A stretch of 64,000 nucleotides of DNA from Thermogemmatispora sp042408735. Its GTDB lineage: Bacteria; Chloroflexota; Ktedonobacteria; Ktedonobacterales; Ktedonobacteraceae. The stretch spans positions 12,945 through 76,944 of the forward strand of contig NZ_JBHOQV010000062.1 in assembly GCF_042408735.1 (NCBI RefSeq), given 5' to 3'. This document shows, one piece after another, positions 1-8,130 of this stretch; the stretch's first letter is position 1; every line of letters starts with the position of its first letter. The translations under genes and the position numbers were made by a program. The notes under the pieces are model-generated. The model had not been told where the DNA came from. It was given only the letters and a program-made list of their open reading frames with translations, and did not search any database.

Positions 1-536
1 TGCTGCTGGTGGCCGCGATTGCCTTTGTCTGGTGGTTTGCCTATCTTTCTCATCCAAGGACGACGACCCTGGACCAGCGGGTGGCTGAGGTAGCCTCTCA
101 GCTGCGCTGCCCAATCTGCCAGGGCGAGTCGGTCCAGGACTCACCTTCTGAGCTGGCTCAGCAGATGCGGGCAGTCATTCGCCAACAGCTCCAAGAGGGC
201 CGCTCAGAGCAGGAGGTGATCCAGTACTTCGTGGATCGCTACGGAGAGACGATTCTCTGGAACCCGCCTCGCCAGGGCTTCAGCCTGCTCGTCTGGCTGC
301 TTCCACCAGCCGCACTCCTGGGCGGCGTGGTCCTGATCTTCTTCGTTCTGCGCGAGTGGCGCCAGCGCCGCACGGATGACGCTCGTCCGGCTTCGTCGCC
401 CGAGGAGACGGCCCTCTCACTCTCGGCCCCAGAACTGGATGAGGAGCTGGAAGGCTACCGCAGAGAGTTGGAGGCGGAGCTGGCCGCCGATGATCCGCTC
501 TTTCAGCCGCTGCATGCACGGAGGGAGGCCCGATGA
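1..536 (+). CDS. ccmH: CcmH-family cytochrome c maturation protein (5' end outside window)
   Basis: Partial at the left edge: the frame is open through base 3, so the true start and part of the signal anchor lie outside. A hydrophobic segment at the visible N-terminus is followed by the CcmH redox motif LRCPICQ (the CxxC pair about 30 residues into the visible protein) and the family's helical QMRAVIRQQLQEG / FVDRYGE region. A second membrane segment follows, then a charged C-terminal tail. In System I, CcmH is a membrane-anchored periplasmic thiol oxidoreductase that presents reduced apocytochrome CxxCH to the heme ligation machinery. The stop overlaps the next gene (ATGA), and ccmA, ccmB, ccmC and ccmD follow. 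The family call rests on the CxxC motif and the ccm context. Confidence 0.92.
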   Translation, partial: LLVAAIAFVWWFAYLSHPRTTTLDQRVAEVASQLRCPICQGESVQDSPSELAQQMRAVIRQQLQEGRSEQEVIQYFVDRYGETILWNPPRQGFSLLVWLLPPAALLGGVVLIFFVLREWRQRRTDDARPASSPEETALSLSAPELDEELEGYRRELEAELAADDPLFQPLHARREAR

Positions 537-922
537 TCTTGCCTGCTTCGCCACTGGCTTTGCTGGTGGCCATCCCCCTGGGACTGCTGGCCCTGGCCCT
601 GGTGCTCTATCCGCTGGTACGCCCGATAGACCAGCAGGCCGCTATCTCCACCGATGGCGGATGGGAGCTTGCTTCGGCCGCCGAATCGGTCCCTTCTGAG
701 GAGGAGGCGGCGGCACGCGCCGCCCTTCATGAGGTTGAGCTGGAGTATCAGCTCGGTAACCTGGCAGAAGCTGATTATCGCTCCTTGCGCGAGCGCTATT
801 TGCGACGGGCGCTGCTCGCGCTCAGGGAGCGCCACATGCGCGAAAGGGCACTAGATACTTTGATTGAGGAGCGCTTGCGCCTATTGAGGGAGGAAGATGC
901 CGGAAGAAGCAATGGAGCCTAG
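533..922 (+). CDS. Small CcmI-like membrane protein
   Basis: Protein of 129 residues whose ATG overlaps the stop of the CcmH gene, indicating translational coupling. One transmembrane helix lies at about residues 7-28. A short acidic linker follows, then an amphipathic, Arg/Glu-rich helix with a SHOCT-like pattern (ALHEVELEYQLGNLAEADYRSL). Position right after ccmH and the single N-terminal anchor recall the N-terminal part of CcmI, which lacks TPRs in short forms. I infer a scaffold role in heme ligation from context only. The same short helical pattern recurs at the C-terminus of the next protein, which suggests the two may interact. Confidence 0.6.
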   Translation: MILPASPLALLVAIPLGLLALALVLYPLVRPIDQQAAISTDGGWELASAAESVPSEEEAAARAALHEVELEYQLGNLAEADYRSLRERYLRRALLALRERHMRERALDTLIEERLRLLREEDAGRSNGA

Positions 923-2312
923 CGGTGGACCTGGCCGCGGTCGCCCTTCCCTGGCTCGGGTGTTTGTGTTTGTGGTGTTAGCCCTCTTCTGGCTGGTCTG
1001 GCTCGGCTGGCCAACTGCTCTGAGCTGGGCCGCGAGTGGGGCCAACACGGGAACGATCCGCGGTCATCTGGTGAATGGGACTCATAACAATGCTCCTGTG
1101 GCAGGGCAAAGCGTGACACTACAGATGGCCCAGGATGGTTCGGCACGCGACCTGACAACGGTCAAGACCGATAGCCAGGGGGCCTTTCTCTTCTCTGGCC
1201 TGGCGACGGCCAGCACGGTCAAGTACGCGGTCTATACCCGCTACCAGGGCGCTCAGTATGTCTCTGATCTGCTGGACCTCAGCAAGCAGCCAGGGCAGGA
1301 GATCGAGCTAAGAGTCTATGATGCCACCAGCAGCAGTGCGGATCTGGCAGTGGTCCAGGCGACGATTCTGGTGCACGAGCCAGATGCCAGCAAGGGGACC
1401 TTCACGGTCTCGGAGATCTACTTCTTCCAGAACGTGGGGAAAACGACCTATGTCGGGTCGCTGAACGCCAGCCAGGGGCGTCCCAATGCGCTGCTGTTCT
1501 CGCTGCCCCAGGGGGCGCGCAATGTGGCTCTGGCCCAGGGCTTTAACGGCGTCGAGGCCGTCCAGGTTGCGGGCGGCTTCGCCAGCGATGCCGCGGTGCC
1601 GCCGGGAGAGACGCAATTCTCTTTCTCCTTCGAGGTGCCTTATCAGAGCACCAGCTATGATTTTGCCTATACATTCTTCTATCCAACGGTGCAGCTCTCG
1701 GTGTTGACACCGCCCGCCCTGCAGGCCACTTCGGGTGCTCTCCCCTCCAAGGGATTGATGACAGCAAACAACCATCCCTACCTGTTGCTGCAGAACCAGA
1801 ATTTCCGCGGCGGCGACCAGGTCCACATCAAGTTGCAGGGCCTGCCCTTGAGCGCAGACCAGAACGAGAGCCGCGGCCTGCTCCTGGTCCCAACCTGGGT
1901 CTGGCTGGTCGGCGGCGTTCTGGTAATGCTGGCGATTATCGTCCTCTCTTCGCTGTTCTATCACCTCTTCCAGCGCTGGCGCGAGAAGAAGGGGCGAGAT
2001 CGTCAGCATGCCCCGAAGCGCCCCGCGGCCGCACGGGCAGAGGCAACGCATCCGAGCAGGGAGAAAGTGGCAGCGGCGAGCAGCGAGCAGGATCTGCTGC
2101 TGCGCCAGTTGCTGGAGCTGGATAAAGCCTTCGAGGAGGGACGCCTCAAGAAGGCTGAGTATACCGAAGAGCGCGCCAGGATCAAGGAGCGCCTGCGCGT
2201 TCTAATGAGCCTTGAGCAGGAAAAGGGAGAGCGGCGCCGAACGGGAGAGCATCAGACGGCTGATACCGCCCGCTCCTCGTCTCACTCCAAGCGCCGCCCA
2301 GAGAAAGGGTAA
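897..2312 (+). CDS. Membrane-anchored carboxypeptidase-regulatory-like domain protein in the ccm cluster
   Basis: 471 residues. An N-terminal hydrophobic segment (about 22-46) acts as signal or anchor. A beta-rich domain with the CarboxypepD_reg-like pattern (GTIRGHLVNGT ... TDSQGAFLFSGLA) spans about 50-120. A longer beta-rich extracytoplasmic region follows, then a second transmembrane helix (about 328-355) and a basic cytoplasmic tail ending in a SHOCT-like helix (LLELDKAFEEGRLKKAEYTEERARI). The start overlaps the upstream gene by 26 bases; a second Met lies five codons in. Function is unknown. Its place between the ccmH/ccmI-like genes and ccmA suggests a lineage-specific accessory in cytochrome c assembly or cell-surface presentation. 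Confidence 0.7.
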   Translation: MPEEAMEPSGGPGRGRPSLARVFVFVVLALFWLVWLGWPTALSWAASGANTGTIRGHLVNGTHNNAPVAGQSVTLQMAQDGSARDLTTVKTDSQGAFLFSGLATASTVKYAVYTRYQGAQYVSDLLDLSKQPGQEIELRVYDATSSSADLAVVQATILVHEPDASKGTFTVSEIYFFQNVGKTTYVGSLNASQGRPNALLFSLPQGARNVALAQGFNGVEAVQVAGGFASDAAVPPGETQFSFSFEVPYQSTSYDFAYTFFYPTVQLSVLTPPALQATSGALPSKGLMTANNHPYLLLQNQNFRGGDQVHIKLQGLPLSADQNESRGLLLVPTWVWLVGGVLVMLAIIVLSSLFYHLFQRWREKKGRDRQHAPKRPAAARAEATHPSREKVAAASSEQDLLLRQLLELDKAFEEGRLKKAEYTEERARIKERLRVLMSLEQEKGERRRTGEHQTADTARSSSHSKRRPEKG

Positions 2313-2393
2313 AATTGGCGGAGTGCCAGAGATGGCAGCCAGGAACCTGGCCGGCCTCGCTGATGAGAAGAGCAGAGCCGTGATCAGGAGCAG

Positions 2394-3230
2394 ATGGGGA
2401 TCACAATGATAACCACTGGCAGCAATGAGCGAGCCGACAAGCGCGAAAGCAGTCGGACCAAAGGGGAAGTGCCTTCTTTGACCGCGGAAGCAGGGGAACA
2501 GGAGCGGTTGCCTCACTCAGCGGGCGGGCGACCATTAGTAGAGATCCAGGGGTTAAGGAAGAGTTTTGCTTTCCGCCCGGTATTGCGCGGCATCGACCTG
2601 AGCCTGCAGGCCGGGGAACGGCTGGCTCTGCTGGGAGCTAACGGAGCCGGGAAAACGACGCTCCTGCGGATATTAGCCTGTTTGACACGCCCTACGGCAG
2701 GTCAGGCCCTGATAGCGGGCCTGGATTGTGTGCACGATGCCCAGGAGGTGCGGCGCCTGGTGGGCTTTGTGGCGCATCAACCCTATCTCTATGAGGAGTT
2801 GACAGCTCTGGAAAATCTGCTCTTCTTTGCGCGCATGTATGGGGTGACCCATGGGCGCGAGCGGGCCTCCTTGCTGCTGGAACGGGTCGGTCTGGCCCGA
2901 AGGGCGCGCGAGCGCGTCGGCTCGCTCTCGCGCGGCCAGCTCCAACGCCTGGCCCTGGCTCGTGCTCTCTTACATGCACCGCCCCTGCTCCTGCTCGATG
3001 AGGCCGAAACGGGACTGGATGAAGCCGGCACTGCCCTCCTGTCCGCCTTGCTGGCCGAGCAAACGGCTCGTGGTGGGGCACTCATCTTAACAACCCACCG
3101 GCCAGAGTTCGCTCTGCAGCAGGCAGATCGCCTGGTCATGCTCAAGGGAGGGCGAATCGTCTATCAGGAAAGCGCGGCTGGCCTGGAGCTGGCTGAGCTG
3201 CGCCGAGTCTATCAGGAGGTGGTTAGCTGA
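2394..3230 (+). CDS. ccmA: Heme exporter ATP-binding protein CcmA
   Basis: ABC ATPase of 278 residues. Walker A GANGAGKT is at about 81-88, the Q-loop lies in VGFVAHQPYLYEEL, the signature is LSRGQLQRLALA, and Walker B is LLLLDEAETGLD followed by a switch His in LTTHRPE. About 45 poorly conserved residues precede the ABC fold; AGGAG lies three bases upstream of this ATG and another ATG is four codons in, so the exact start is uncertain. CcmA energises the CcmABCD complex that delivers heme to CcmE in System I. The neighbours ccmB (one base downstream) and ccmC fix the assignment among ABC ATPases. Confidence 0.93.
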   Translation: MGITMITTGSNERADKRESSRTKGEVPSLTAEAGEQERLPHSAGGRPLVEIQGLRKSFAFRPVLRGIDLSLQAGERLALLGANGAGKTTLLRILACLTRPTAGQALIAGLDCVHDAQEVRRLVGFVAHQPYLYEELTALENLLFFARMYGVTHGRERASLLLERVGLARRARERVGSLSRGQLQRLALARALLHAPPLLLLDEAETGLDEAGTALLSALLAEQTARGGALILTTHRPEFALQQADRLVMLKGGRIVYQESAAGLELAELRRVYQEVVS

Positions 3231-3231
3231 G

Positions 3232-3918
3232 ATGGGTGCGCTGAGCAACTTCCGCCTTTTTTGTAATCAGGTGCTGGCAATCCTCGGAAAAGATATTCGT
3301 TATGAGCTGCGCAGCAAGCAAACCTGGCTGGGTATGGGCCTCTTCGCGCTGCTGGTCTTTGTGATCTTCAATTTCGCCTTTGACCTGCGCGTCGAGAATC
3401 GGGCCGCCGTGGTCCCTGGGGCGCTGTGGGTAGCCTTTGTCTTTGCCAGCCTGCTTGGCCTGGGCCGCACGATCGCCGCGGAGCGCGAGGGCGGTTCCCT
3501 GGACCGCCTGCTTCTCTGCCCGGTGGATCGCCGCGCCATCTACCTGGCGAAGCTGCTTGGGAATCTGCTCTTTATCGGCGTTGTCGAGCTGGTCGCTTTG
3601 CCGATCTTCGCCGCCCTCTTCTCGGTTCCTCTCTTCAGCGGCGAGCTGTTGCCGATCGTACTGCTCGGCACACTTGGCGTGGCCATTATCGGCACTCTTT
3701 TTTCGGTCATGACCGCGGCCACGCGCGCCCGCGAGCTGCTGCTGCCCCTGCTGGTCTTCCCGCTCATCGTGCCAGTCGTCATCGCGGCGGTACGGGCCAC
3801 GGGAGCGCTGATGATCGCTGCGCCCGCTGAGCCGCCCTGGCTGGGACTGCTGGCCGCCTTCGATGTGATCTTTCTCAGCCTGGCACTTCTGACCTTCTCC
3901 TACATAGTTGAAGAGTAA
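3232..3918 (+). CDS. ccmB: Heme exporter membrane protein CcmB
   Basis: 228 residues with six predicted transmembrane segments. The N-terminal block KDIRYELRSKQTW and the conserved AAEREGGSLDRLLLCPVDR segment are CcmB hallmarks. The ATG lies one base after the ccmA stop, so the two are presumably translated together as the half-transporter pair of CcmABCD. The final residues run to the membrane edge with no cytoplasmic tail. Length matches the family (about 220). Confidence 0.95.
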   Translation: MGALSNFRLFCNQVLAILGKDIRYELRSKQTWLGMGLFALLVFVIFNFAFDLRVENRAAVVPGALWVAFVFASLLGLGRTIAAEREGGSLDRLLLCPVDRRAIYLAKLLGNLLFIGVVELVALPIFAALFSVPLFSGELLPIVLLGTLGVAIIGTLFSVMTAATRARELLLPLLVFPLIVPVVIAAVRATGALMIAAPAEPPWLGLLAAFDVIFLSLALLTFSYIVEE

Positions 3919-3984
3919 ACAAGACGTGAGCAAGCTTTTGATAAGGGTTGGTGGGCCGCCCGCCCGCCAGGAGGAACGGACCGT

Positions 3985-4728
3985 ATGGCTGTGATCAATA
4001 AGGGTGATGCGGCTCTACGCGAGGCCGCCATGCCGACAAAAAGGCCGCCCTTGCCTCTGGTGTCGCTGCTGCTCGGCGCTCTGGCATTCGTGGGCATGAT
4101 GATTTCCATATGGGCGATCTTTCTCTACGCTCCTACCGATGCCATCGAGGGCCTTTCACAGCGTATTTTCTACTTTCATGTGCCGGTGGCCTGGCTGGCC
4201 ATGCTCTCATTCGTGATCGTGGCGCTCGGAGGAGCCGTCTATTTGTGGCGCGAAGACGAACGCTGGGACTGGCTGGCGCTGGCCGCGGCGGAGGCCGGGG
4301 CGGTCTTCACGACGTTGACGCTTGTGACAGGCTCCCTCTGGGGCCGGGCAACCTGGGGAACCTGGTGGACCTGGGACGCTCGCCTGACAACCAGTTTGAT
4401 TCTCTGGTTTCTCTATATCGCCTACCTGATGCTGCGCAGTTACCTTGGCAAAACACCTACCAGCGCACGCGCCGGCGCGGTGCTGGCTATCCTTGGCGTT
4501 ATCGATGTCCCTATCATCTACGAGTCGGTCAATTGGTGGCGTACCCTTCACCCGGCGGCCGAGATCGGTACCCCTGGCGCTCTGCCTCCCTCCGTCGTGC
4601 TGGTCTTGATGCTCGCTTTGACCAGCTTCACGCTCTTTTATGGGGCGCTGCTGATCCAGCTCTATCAGATGGTGCGCCTTCAATACCTGACCTGGCGGCT
4701 GCGCGCTCGCCTGCAGGCAGCCGATTAG
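3985..4728 (+). CDS. ccmC: Heme-handling membrane protein CcmC
   Basis: 247 residues with six predicted helices. The tryptophan-rich WWD motif region GRATWGTWWTWDARLT identifies the heme-handling protein family. Conserved His residues flank it, for example in IFYFHVPVAWLAM before and the VNWWRTLHP segment after. CcmC loads heme onto CcmE with CcmA/B/D. GGAGGA lies upstream of this ATG. A second in-frame Met lies about 15 residues in and could be the start. It is followed by ccmD. Confidence 0.95.
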   Translation: MAVINKGDAALREAAMPTKRPPLPLVSLLLGALAFVGMMISIWAIFLYAPTDAIEGLSQRIFYFHVPVAWLAMLSFVIVALGGAVYLWREDERWDWLALAAAEAGAVFTTLTLVTGSLWGRATWGTWWTWDARLTTSLILWFLYIAYLMLRSYLGKTPTSARAGAVLAILGVIDVPIIYESVNWWRTLHPAAEIGTPGALPPSVVLVLMLALTSFTLFYGALLIQLYQMVRLQYLTWRLRARLQAAD

Positions 4729-4812
4729 AGAGAGGAAGAGGAGACTTGAAAGGCGCTTGGGGAGTTGGCTCATGAGCCTGCTACAGGCTCAGAGCAGAGG
4801 AGGTTTCAATCT

Positions 4813-4959
4813 ATGGTATATATGGTCATCGCCTATGCCCTGGTTTGGGCTGGACTGTTCGCCTACCTGGCCTTTGTCGCGCTGCGCATTCGCGCCGTGC
4901 GCACGGAGCTGGCAGCGATCGAAGAGCTGGTACGCGAACATGAGGCAGGCCGGGAATAG
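4813..4959 (+). CDS. ccmD: CcmD-like small membrane protein
   Basis: 48 residues: a single transmembrane helix (MVIAYALVWAGLFAYLAFVAL) followed by a basic then acidic helix. This is the classic architecture of CcmD, the small subunit that stabilises CcmC-CcmE interaction. AGAGGAGG sits about nine bases upstream of the ATG at 4813, which decides this start over longer upstream readings. It is the last recognisable ccm gene of the cluster. The call depends on size, topology and position; the family has little sequence conservation. Confidence 0.82.
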   Translation: MVYMVIAYALVWAGLFAYLAFVALRIRAVRTELAAIEELVREHEAGRE

Positions 4960-5068
4960 CTGCCGCGCAGACCTGCGCGGCCAGAGCGGAGCGATATTGG
5001 CCCCTCGCTTTCCTCGGCCTTGTGATATGATCTACCTACGAGACAAACTGTTTAGGAGTAATGGAGTA

Positions 5069-5563
5069 ATGGCAGCAACGGAGCGAAATCTGGAAGAGCC
5101 TGGTCAGCAGTCGTCGGCATCGTCCCCCACTTCTCTCAGGACAACGCCCGGCTATGTAATCAACCTGGTGATCGGGGACGTGCTGGTCTTTCTACTGTTT
5201 GCCTTTGTCGGCCTGACAAGCCATCATGAGCTGAACTGGGGGGCGCTCCTCTCTCAGATCGTGTCGGTGGCGCTGCCTTTCATGCTGGGGTGGTTTCTGG
5301 TTGCACCCTGGCTGGGAGTCTACCGGCGCAAGTTAGAGACGAGCACACGCCTCATGACCTTCTACACCTTGCGCGCCTGGATCGTCTCCTGGCCGGTGGC
5401 AATGGGTCTGCGCTGGCTCTTCGTTGAGCGTGAGCATCCGGTCTCCCTCGATGCTTTCCTGACATTCTCGCTGGTGGTTTTCTTCACTGTTCTGGTGCTC
5501 CTGATGGTCTGGCGCTGGCCCTTCGCCTGGTATCGAAGCGGGCGGCTTCGCGGCCTCCACTAG
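5069..5563 (+). CDS. DUF3054-family membrane protein
   Basis: 164 residues with four predicted helices: GYVINLVIGDVLVFLLFAFV, the ALPFMLGWFLVAPWLGV segment, a third with SWPVAMGLRW, and a C-terminal FFTVLVLLMVWRW helix. The pattern APWLGVY near the middle and LRWLF before the last helix match DUF3054, an uncharacterised integral membrane family. A dispensable polar N-terminus of about 30 residues precedes the first helix. Start chosen at ATG 5069 with AGGAG ten bases upstream; another ATG at 5061 terminates after two codons. Function unknown. Confidence 0.75.
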   Translation: MAATERNLEEPGQQSSASSPTSLRTTPGYVINLVIGDVLVFLLFAFVGLTSHHELNWGALLSQIVSVALPFMLGWFLVAPWLGVYRRKLETSTRLMTFYTLRAWIVSWPVAMGLRWLFVEREHPVSLDAFLTFSLVVFFTVLVLLMVWRWPFAWYRSGRLRGLH

Positions 5564-6192
5564 TTCCTCATCAGGGGCAGAGCTGACCAGATCCTGGAGA
5601 CTCCTGTTGGTCTGCCATTCCAGCAGCAGGCGCTTGTTCCCCTCCGATCCGCTCCCCAGTCCAGAGGGAGCGCAGCAAAGGTGCCTTGTTGGGGTCCTCC
5701 GCAGGCCCACAGTTACCCGCTCAGGACCCTTCGGGAGGCATCTATTGCAATCTGGGAGTCGATAGGCTATCCTCTCCGAAAGGGAGGAGGGTGGGGTATC
5801 CACTCACTTATTCGTTCGCTCATCCATAACTGCAAGCTGACCCTGGCCCGACTCAGGCTGTGGCCGGACGGGCGTCCGGCCAGCGACCGCCTCCTCACCG
5901 CTATCAGCCGCCGTAGTCGCGCCGCAAGCACGGCAAGCCGAGGTCCTGGGTGAGCAGATGGCAGCGTGGGAGACAGGTTCGTTGACTGATTGATTGATCG
6001 ATCGATCGCGTGGTCCGGTGGGTAGAGAGCTGGTCGATTTGACCCCAGAGATCGCGGCGGACTCTTCTAAGCGGCTCCATGGCCGCTAGATACGGCTGAG
6101 GGCATAGGGGCGTTTTGCTCGTTTGCCTGTTGGCATCCAGCGGCAGTCACCAGTCTCAGAGAAGACACAAGAGGAGAGGAGAGGAGAGCGCC
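5564..6192 (+). other. Intergenic region with paired segments and a four-base-phased tract
   Basis: No convincing gene. Several hairpins cluster at 5650-5791: 5650-5656 with 5666-5672, 5692-5698 with 5723-5729 (enclosing a cytosine-rich loop), and at 5773-5791 a stem closed by GAAA. A CCC-TTCG-GG loop lies at about 5728-5735. The tract at 5982-6008 runs in four-base phase (TTGA/CTGA/TCGA). A purine-rich GAGGAGAGGAGAG lies just before the next gene and is its Shine-Dalgarno region. Confidence 0.5.
5982..6008 (+). repeat. Four-base-phased tract
   Basis: TTGA, CTGA, TTGA, TTGA, TCGA, TCGA, TCG units in constant phase, between the DUF3054 gene and the coiled-coil gene. Confidence 0.75.
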
Positions 6193-8115
6193 ATGACCCA
6201 GGTGCCATCTGATCACGAGGCAGAGTCGCAAGAGGCTCTGGTCGATCTCACGAAGAAGCTGCGCAAGCGCGAGCGTCGCCTGCTTCAACGCCTGCAGAAG
6301 GCTCAAACCGCTCGGGCGAAGGCGGTCGAGCGTCTGAATCGGGCCCAGGCCCGCCTGGAGAAGAGAACCGCGCGCTTACAACGTCTCGAAGAACGGCTCT
6401 CATTGGTACGCCAGCAGCTTCAGACGCTGGAGGGGCTGGCTGAGCGGACGCCGGCGCCTGTCGCCCAAGAGGAAACCGCGTCTGTCTCCAGCTCCCAGAG
6501 GCTTGAGTTCCCCACGGCGCAGGCTGTGCAGGAAGAGACGGCGTCCCGGGAAGACCTTTCCCCTGGTTCTTCGCCTTCGCCAAGAGAGGCAGCGGGTTTG
6601 CCAGAGGCCAGCGATGCTGTCAGGGGTAACCCAGCGCTCAGCGAGCTGCAGGCTTTGGCTCACTTGCTCCTCGAGGAGGGGCGTCGCGAGGAGCAGCTCC
6701 GGGCAGGCTGGAAGCAGCCTGAACACGCTTCTTTTTCGCTGCTAGAGAAAGCAGAGACAGCGGAAGTTTCTTCCAGCGAACAGGCTTCGGCTGCCCCTGC
6801 GCCAGAGACGCCCGGCTGGCCAGCCTTCGATCAGACGGCAGAGCCTGGGGAGGGGCGTGAACCGGAGTGGGTGAGTCAACTGGCAATCGACGAGAGCGGA
6901 CCTGCCCCAAAGGGGGACGAGCCAGAGCTACAGACCAGCGCTGAGCGTTCGTCCGTCTCGCCAGCCGAAACAGAGCAGAGCGGGCAGCAGGCCCCAGCAG
7001 CAAGGGAGGCACGTCAGCAGGCAATGACCACAGCAGAGCGTCCGCGTCAGGCAGCTCTCTACGGCTTTGACGAGCCTCCCGACCTCCCCGAGTCCGAGGA
7101 TTCCAGCGCTGAGGAGGCCGATTTTCTGGGGATGAACCCCGCCGCACTTGCCTCCTCGTTGCTACCAGCCTCACCTGCGGAACTGGTGCGCGAGGCCCGA
7201 GCAGCGGCGGAGGCGGCAGAGGAGGCTGCCAGACTGGCGATCGAGCGCGCCGCTCAAGCGGCAGCCCGCCTTGAACTCCTGCCGTCGGGCCGCCACCTGG
7301 TCCAGGAGCTGGCCGAGGTCGAGCAGGCGGTAGCTCAGGCTAGCCATGCCGCCGAGATCGCTCAGACGACGGCGCGCGCAGTCGAGCGCTGGGCTGGGGC
7401 GATTGCCCCAACAGCCGATACATCGCTCCCCGCCCAGAGCACTGCCGAGAGCCAGTTGGTCCAGCCAGCCGAGAGCCAGACAGAGTCAGTCAGTTCTTCC
7501 AGCGAGCCAGCTCCCTCCCCCACACCTCCAGAGGAAGCGCTCTCTCCAGCGGCAGCGGCCTCTGCTTATGTGGACCTGGAGCCGGTGACGACTGCTTCCA
7601 GCCCGGAGGGAGAACAAAGAGCGGCGCGCTCCCCCTCAGACGAAGAGCAACCCGATCCTGCCCCAGCGTCTTCCGCTCCAGAGGAGGAGAGGAGAGAGCC
7701 GACAGCATCAAGAGCGGAGGCAGAGGAAACCTCGAACCTCAGCAGGACGGCTGCAGCGACCGAGTTCTCAGAGGAGGCAGTGCCCGCCCCTCAGGAGGCT
7801 AATGATCAGGCAAGCGCAGAGGGGCGGGCCACCAGCAAGACCGTCCATTCCCCTCCAGAGTCGCCGTCGGCCCTGGCAGCTTCACAGGAGCCAACAGAGG
7901 GAGAAAGCAAAAGAGAAGACCAAGAAGAGACGGCAACAAGAACGTTGAGCACATCACAAGCAGACGGCACACTGGGAGAAGGGGTCAGACCATCGGAAGT
8001 GGCAGAGCCAGAAGCGAGCGCAGAGACCGAAGCAGAGCCAGAGGAGGGAACGGTAGTGCCCACCGAGGCAGCAGACCACCCACCGATCAAGAGGGAGGAG
8101 GCACAGGCAAACTGA
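6193..8115 (+). CDS. Coiled-coil plus acidic disordered protein, function unknown
   Basis: About 640 residues. Residues 10-85 form a strongly basic/Leu-rich coiled coil (LTKKLRKRERRLLQRLQKAQ). Most of the remainder is Glu/Ser/Pro/Ala-rich and looks intrinsically disordered. A second Ala/Glu helical stretch lies at about 325-400 (AELVREARAAAEAAEEAARLA). There is no signal peptide, membrane helix or known catalytic motif. The ATG at 6193 follows a GAGGAGAGGAGAG purine run. I do not recognise it. The organisation suggests a scaffold, adaptor or nucleoid/cell-envelope linker. Composition is unusual compared with all its neighbours. Confidence 0.7.
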   Translation: MTQVPSDHEAESQEALVDLTKKLRKRERRLLQRLQKAQTARAKAVERLNRAQARLEKRTARLQRLEERLSLVRQQLQTLEGLAERTPAPVAQEETASVSSSQRLEFPTAQAVQEETASREDLSPGSSPSPREAAGLPEASDAVRGNPALSELQALAHLLLEEGRREEQLRAGWKQPEHASFSLLEKAETAEVSSSEQASAAPAPETPGWPAFDQTAEPGEGREPEWVSQLAIDESGPAPKGDEPELQTSAERSSVSPAETEQSGQQAPAAREARQQAMTTAERPRQAALYGFDEPPDLPESEDSSAEEADFLGMNPAALASSLLPASPAELVREARAAAEAAEEAARLAIERAAQAAARLELLPSGRHLVQELAEVEQAVAQASHAAEIAQTTARAVERWAGAIAPTADTSLPAQSTAESQLVQPAESQTESVSSSSEPAPSPTPPEEALSPAAAASAYVDLEPVTTASSPEGEQRAARSPSDEEQPDPAPASSAPEEERREPTASRAEAEETSNLSRTAAATEFSEEAVPAPQEANDQASAEGRATSKTVHSPPESPSALAASQEPTEGESKREDQEETATRTLSTSQADGTLGEGVRPSEVAEPEASAETEAEPEEGTVVPTEAADHPPIKREEAQAN

Positions 8116-8130
8116 GAGGGCGGCTGGCTG

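Noticed and set aside
5681..5953. 90-codon plus-strand open frame
   Set aside because: No Shine-Dalgarno, no domain, and it overlaps the hairpin cluster; composition does not look coding.
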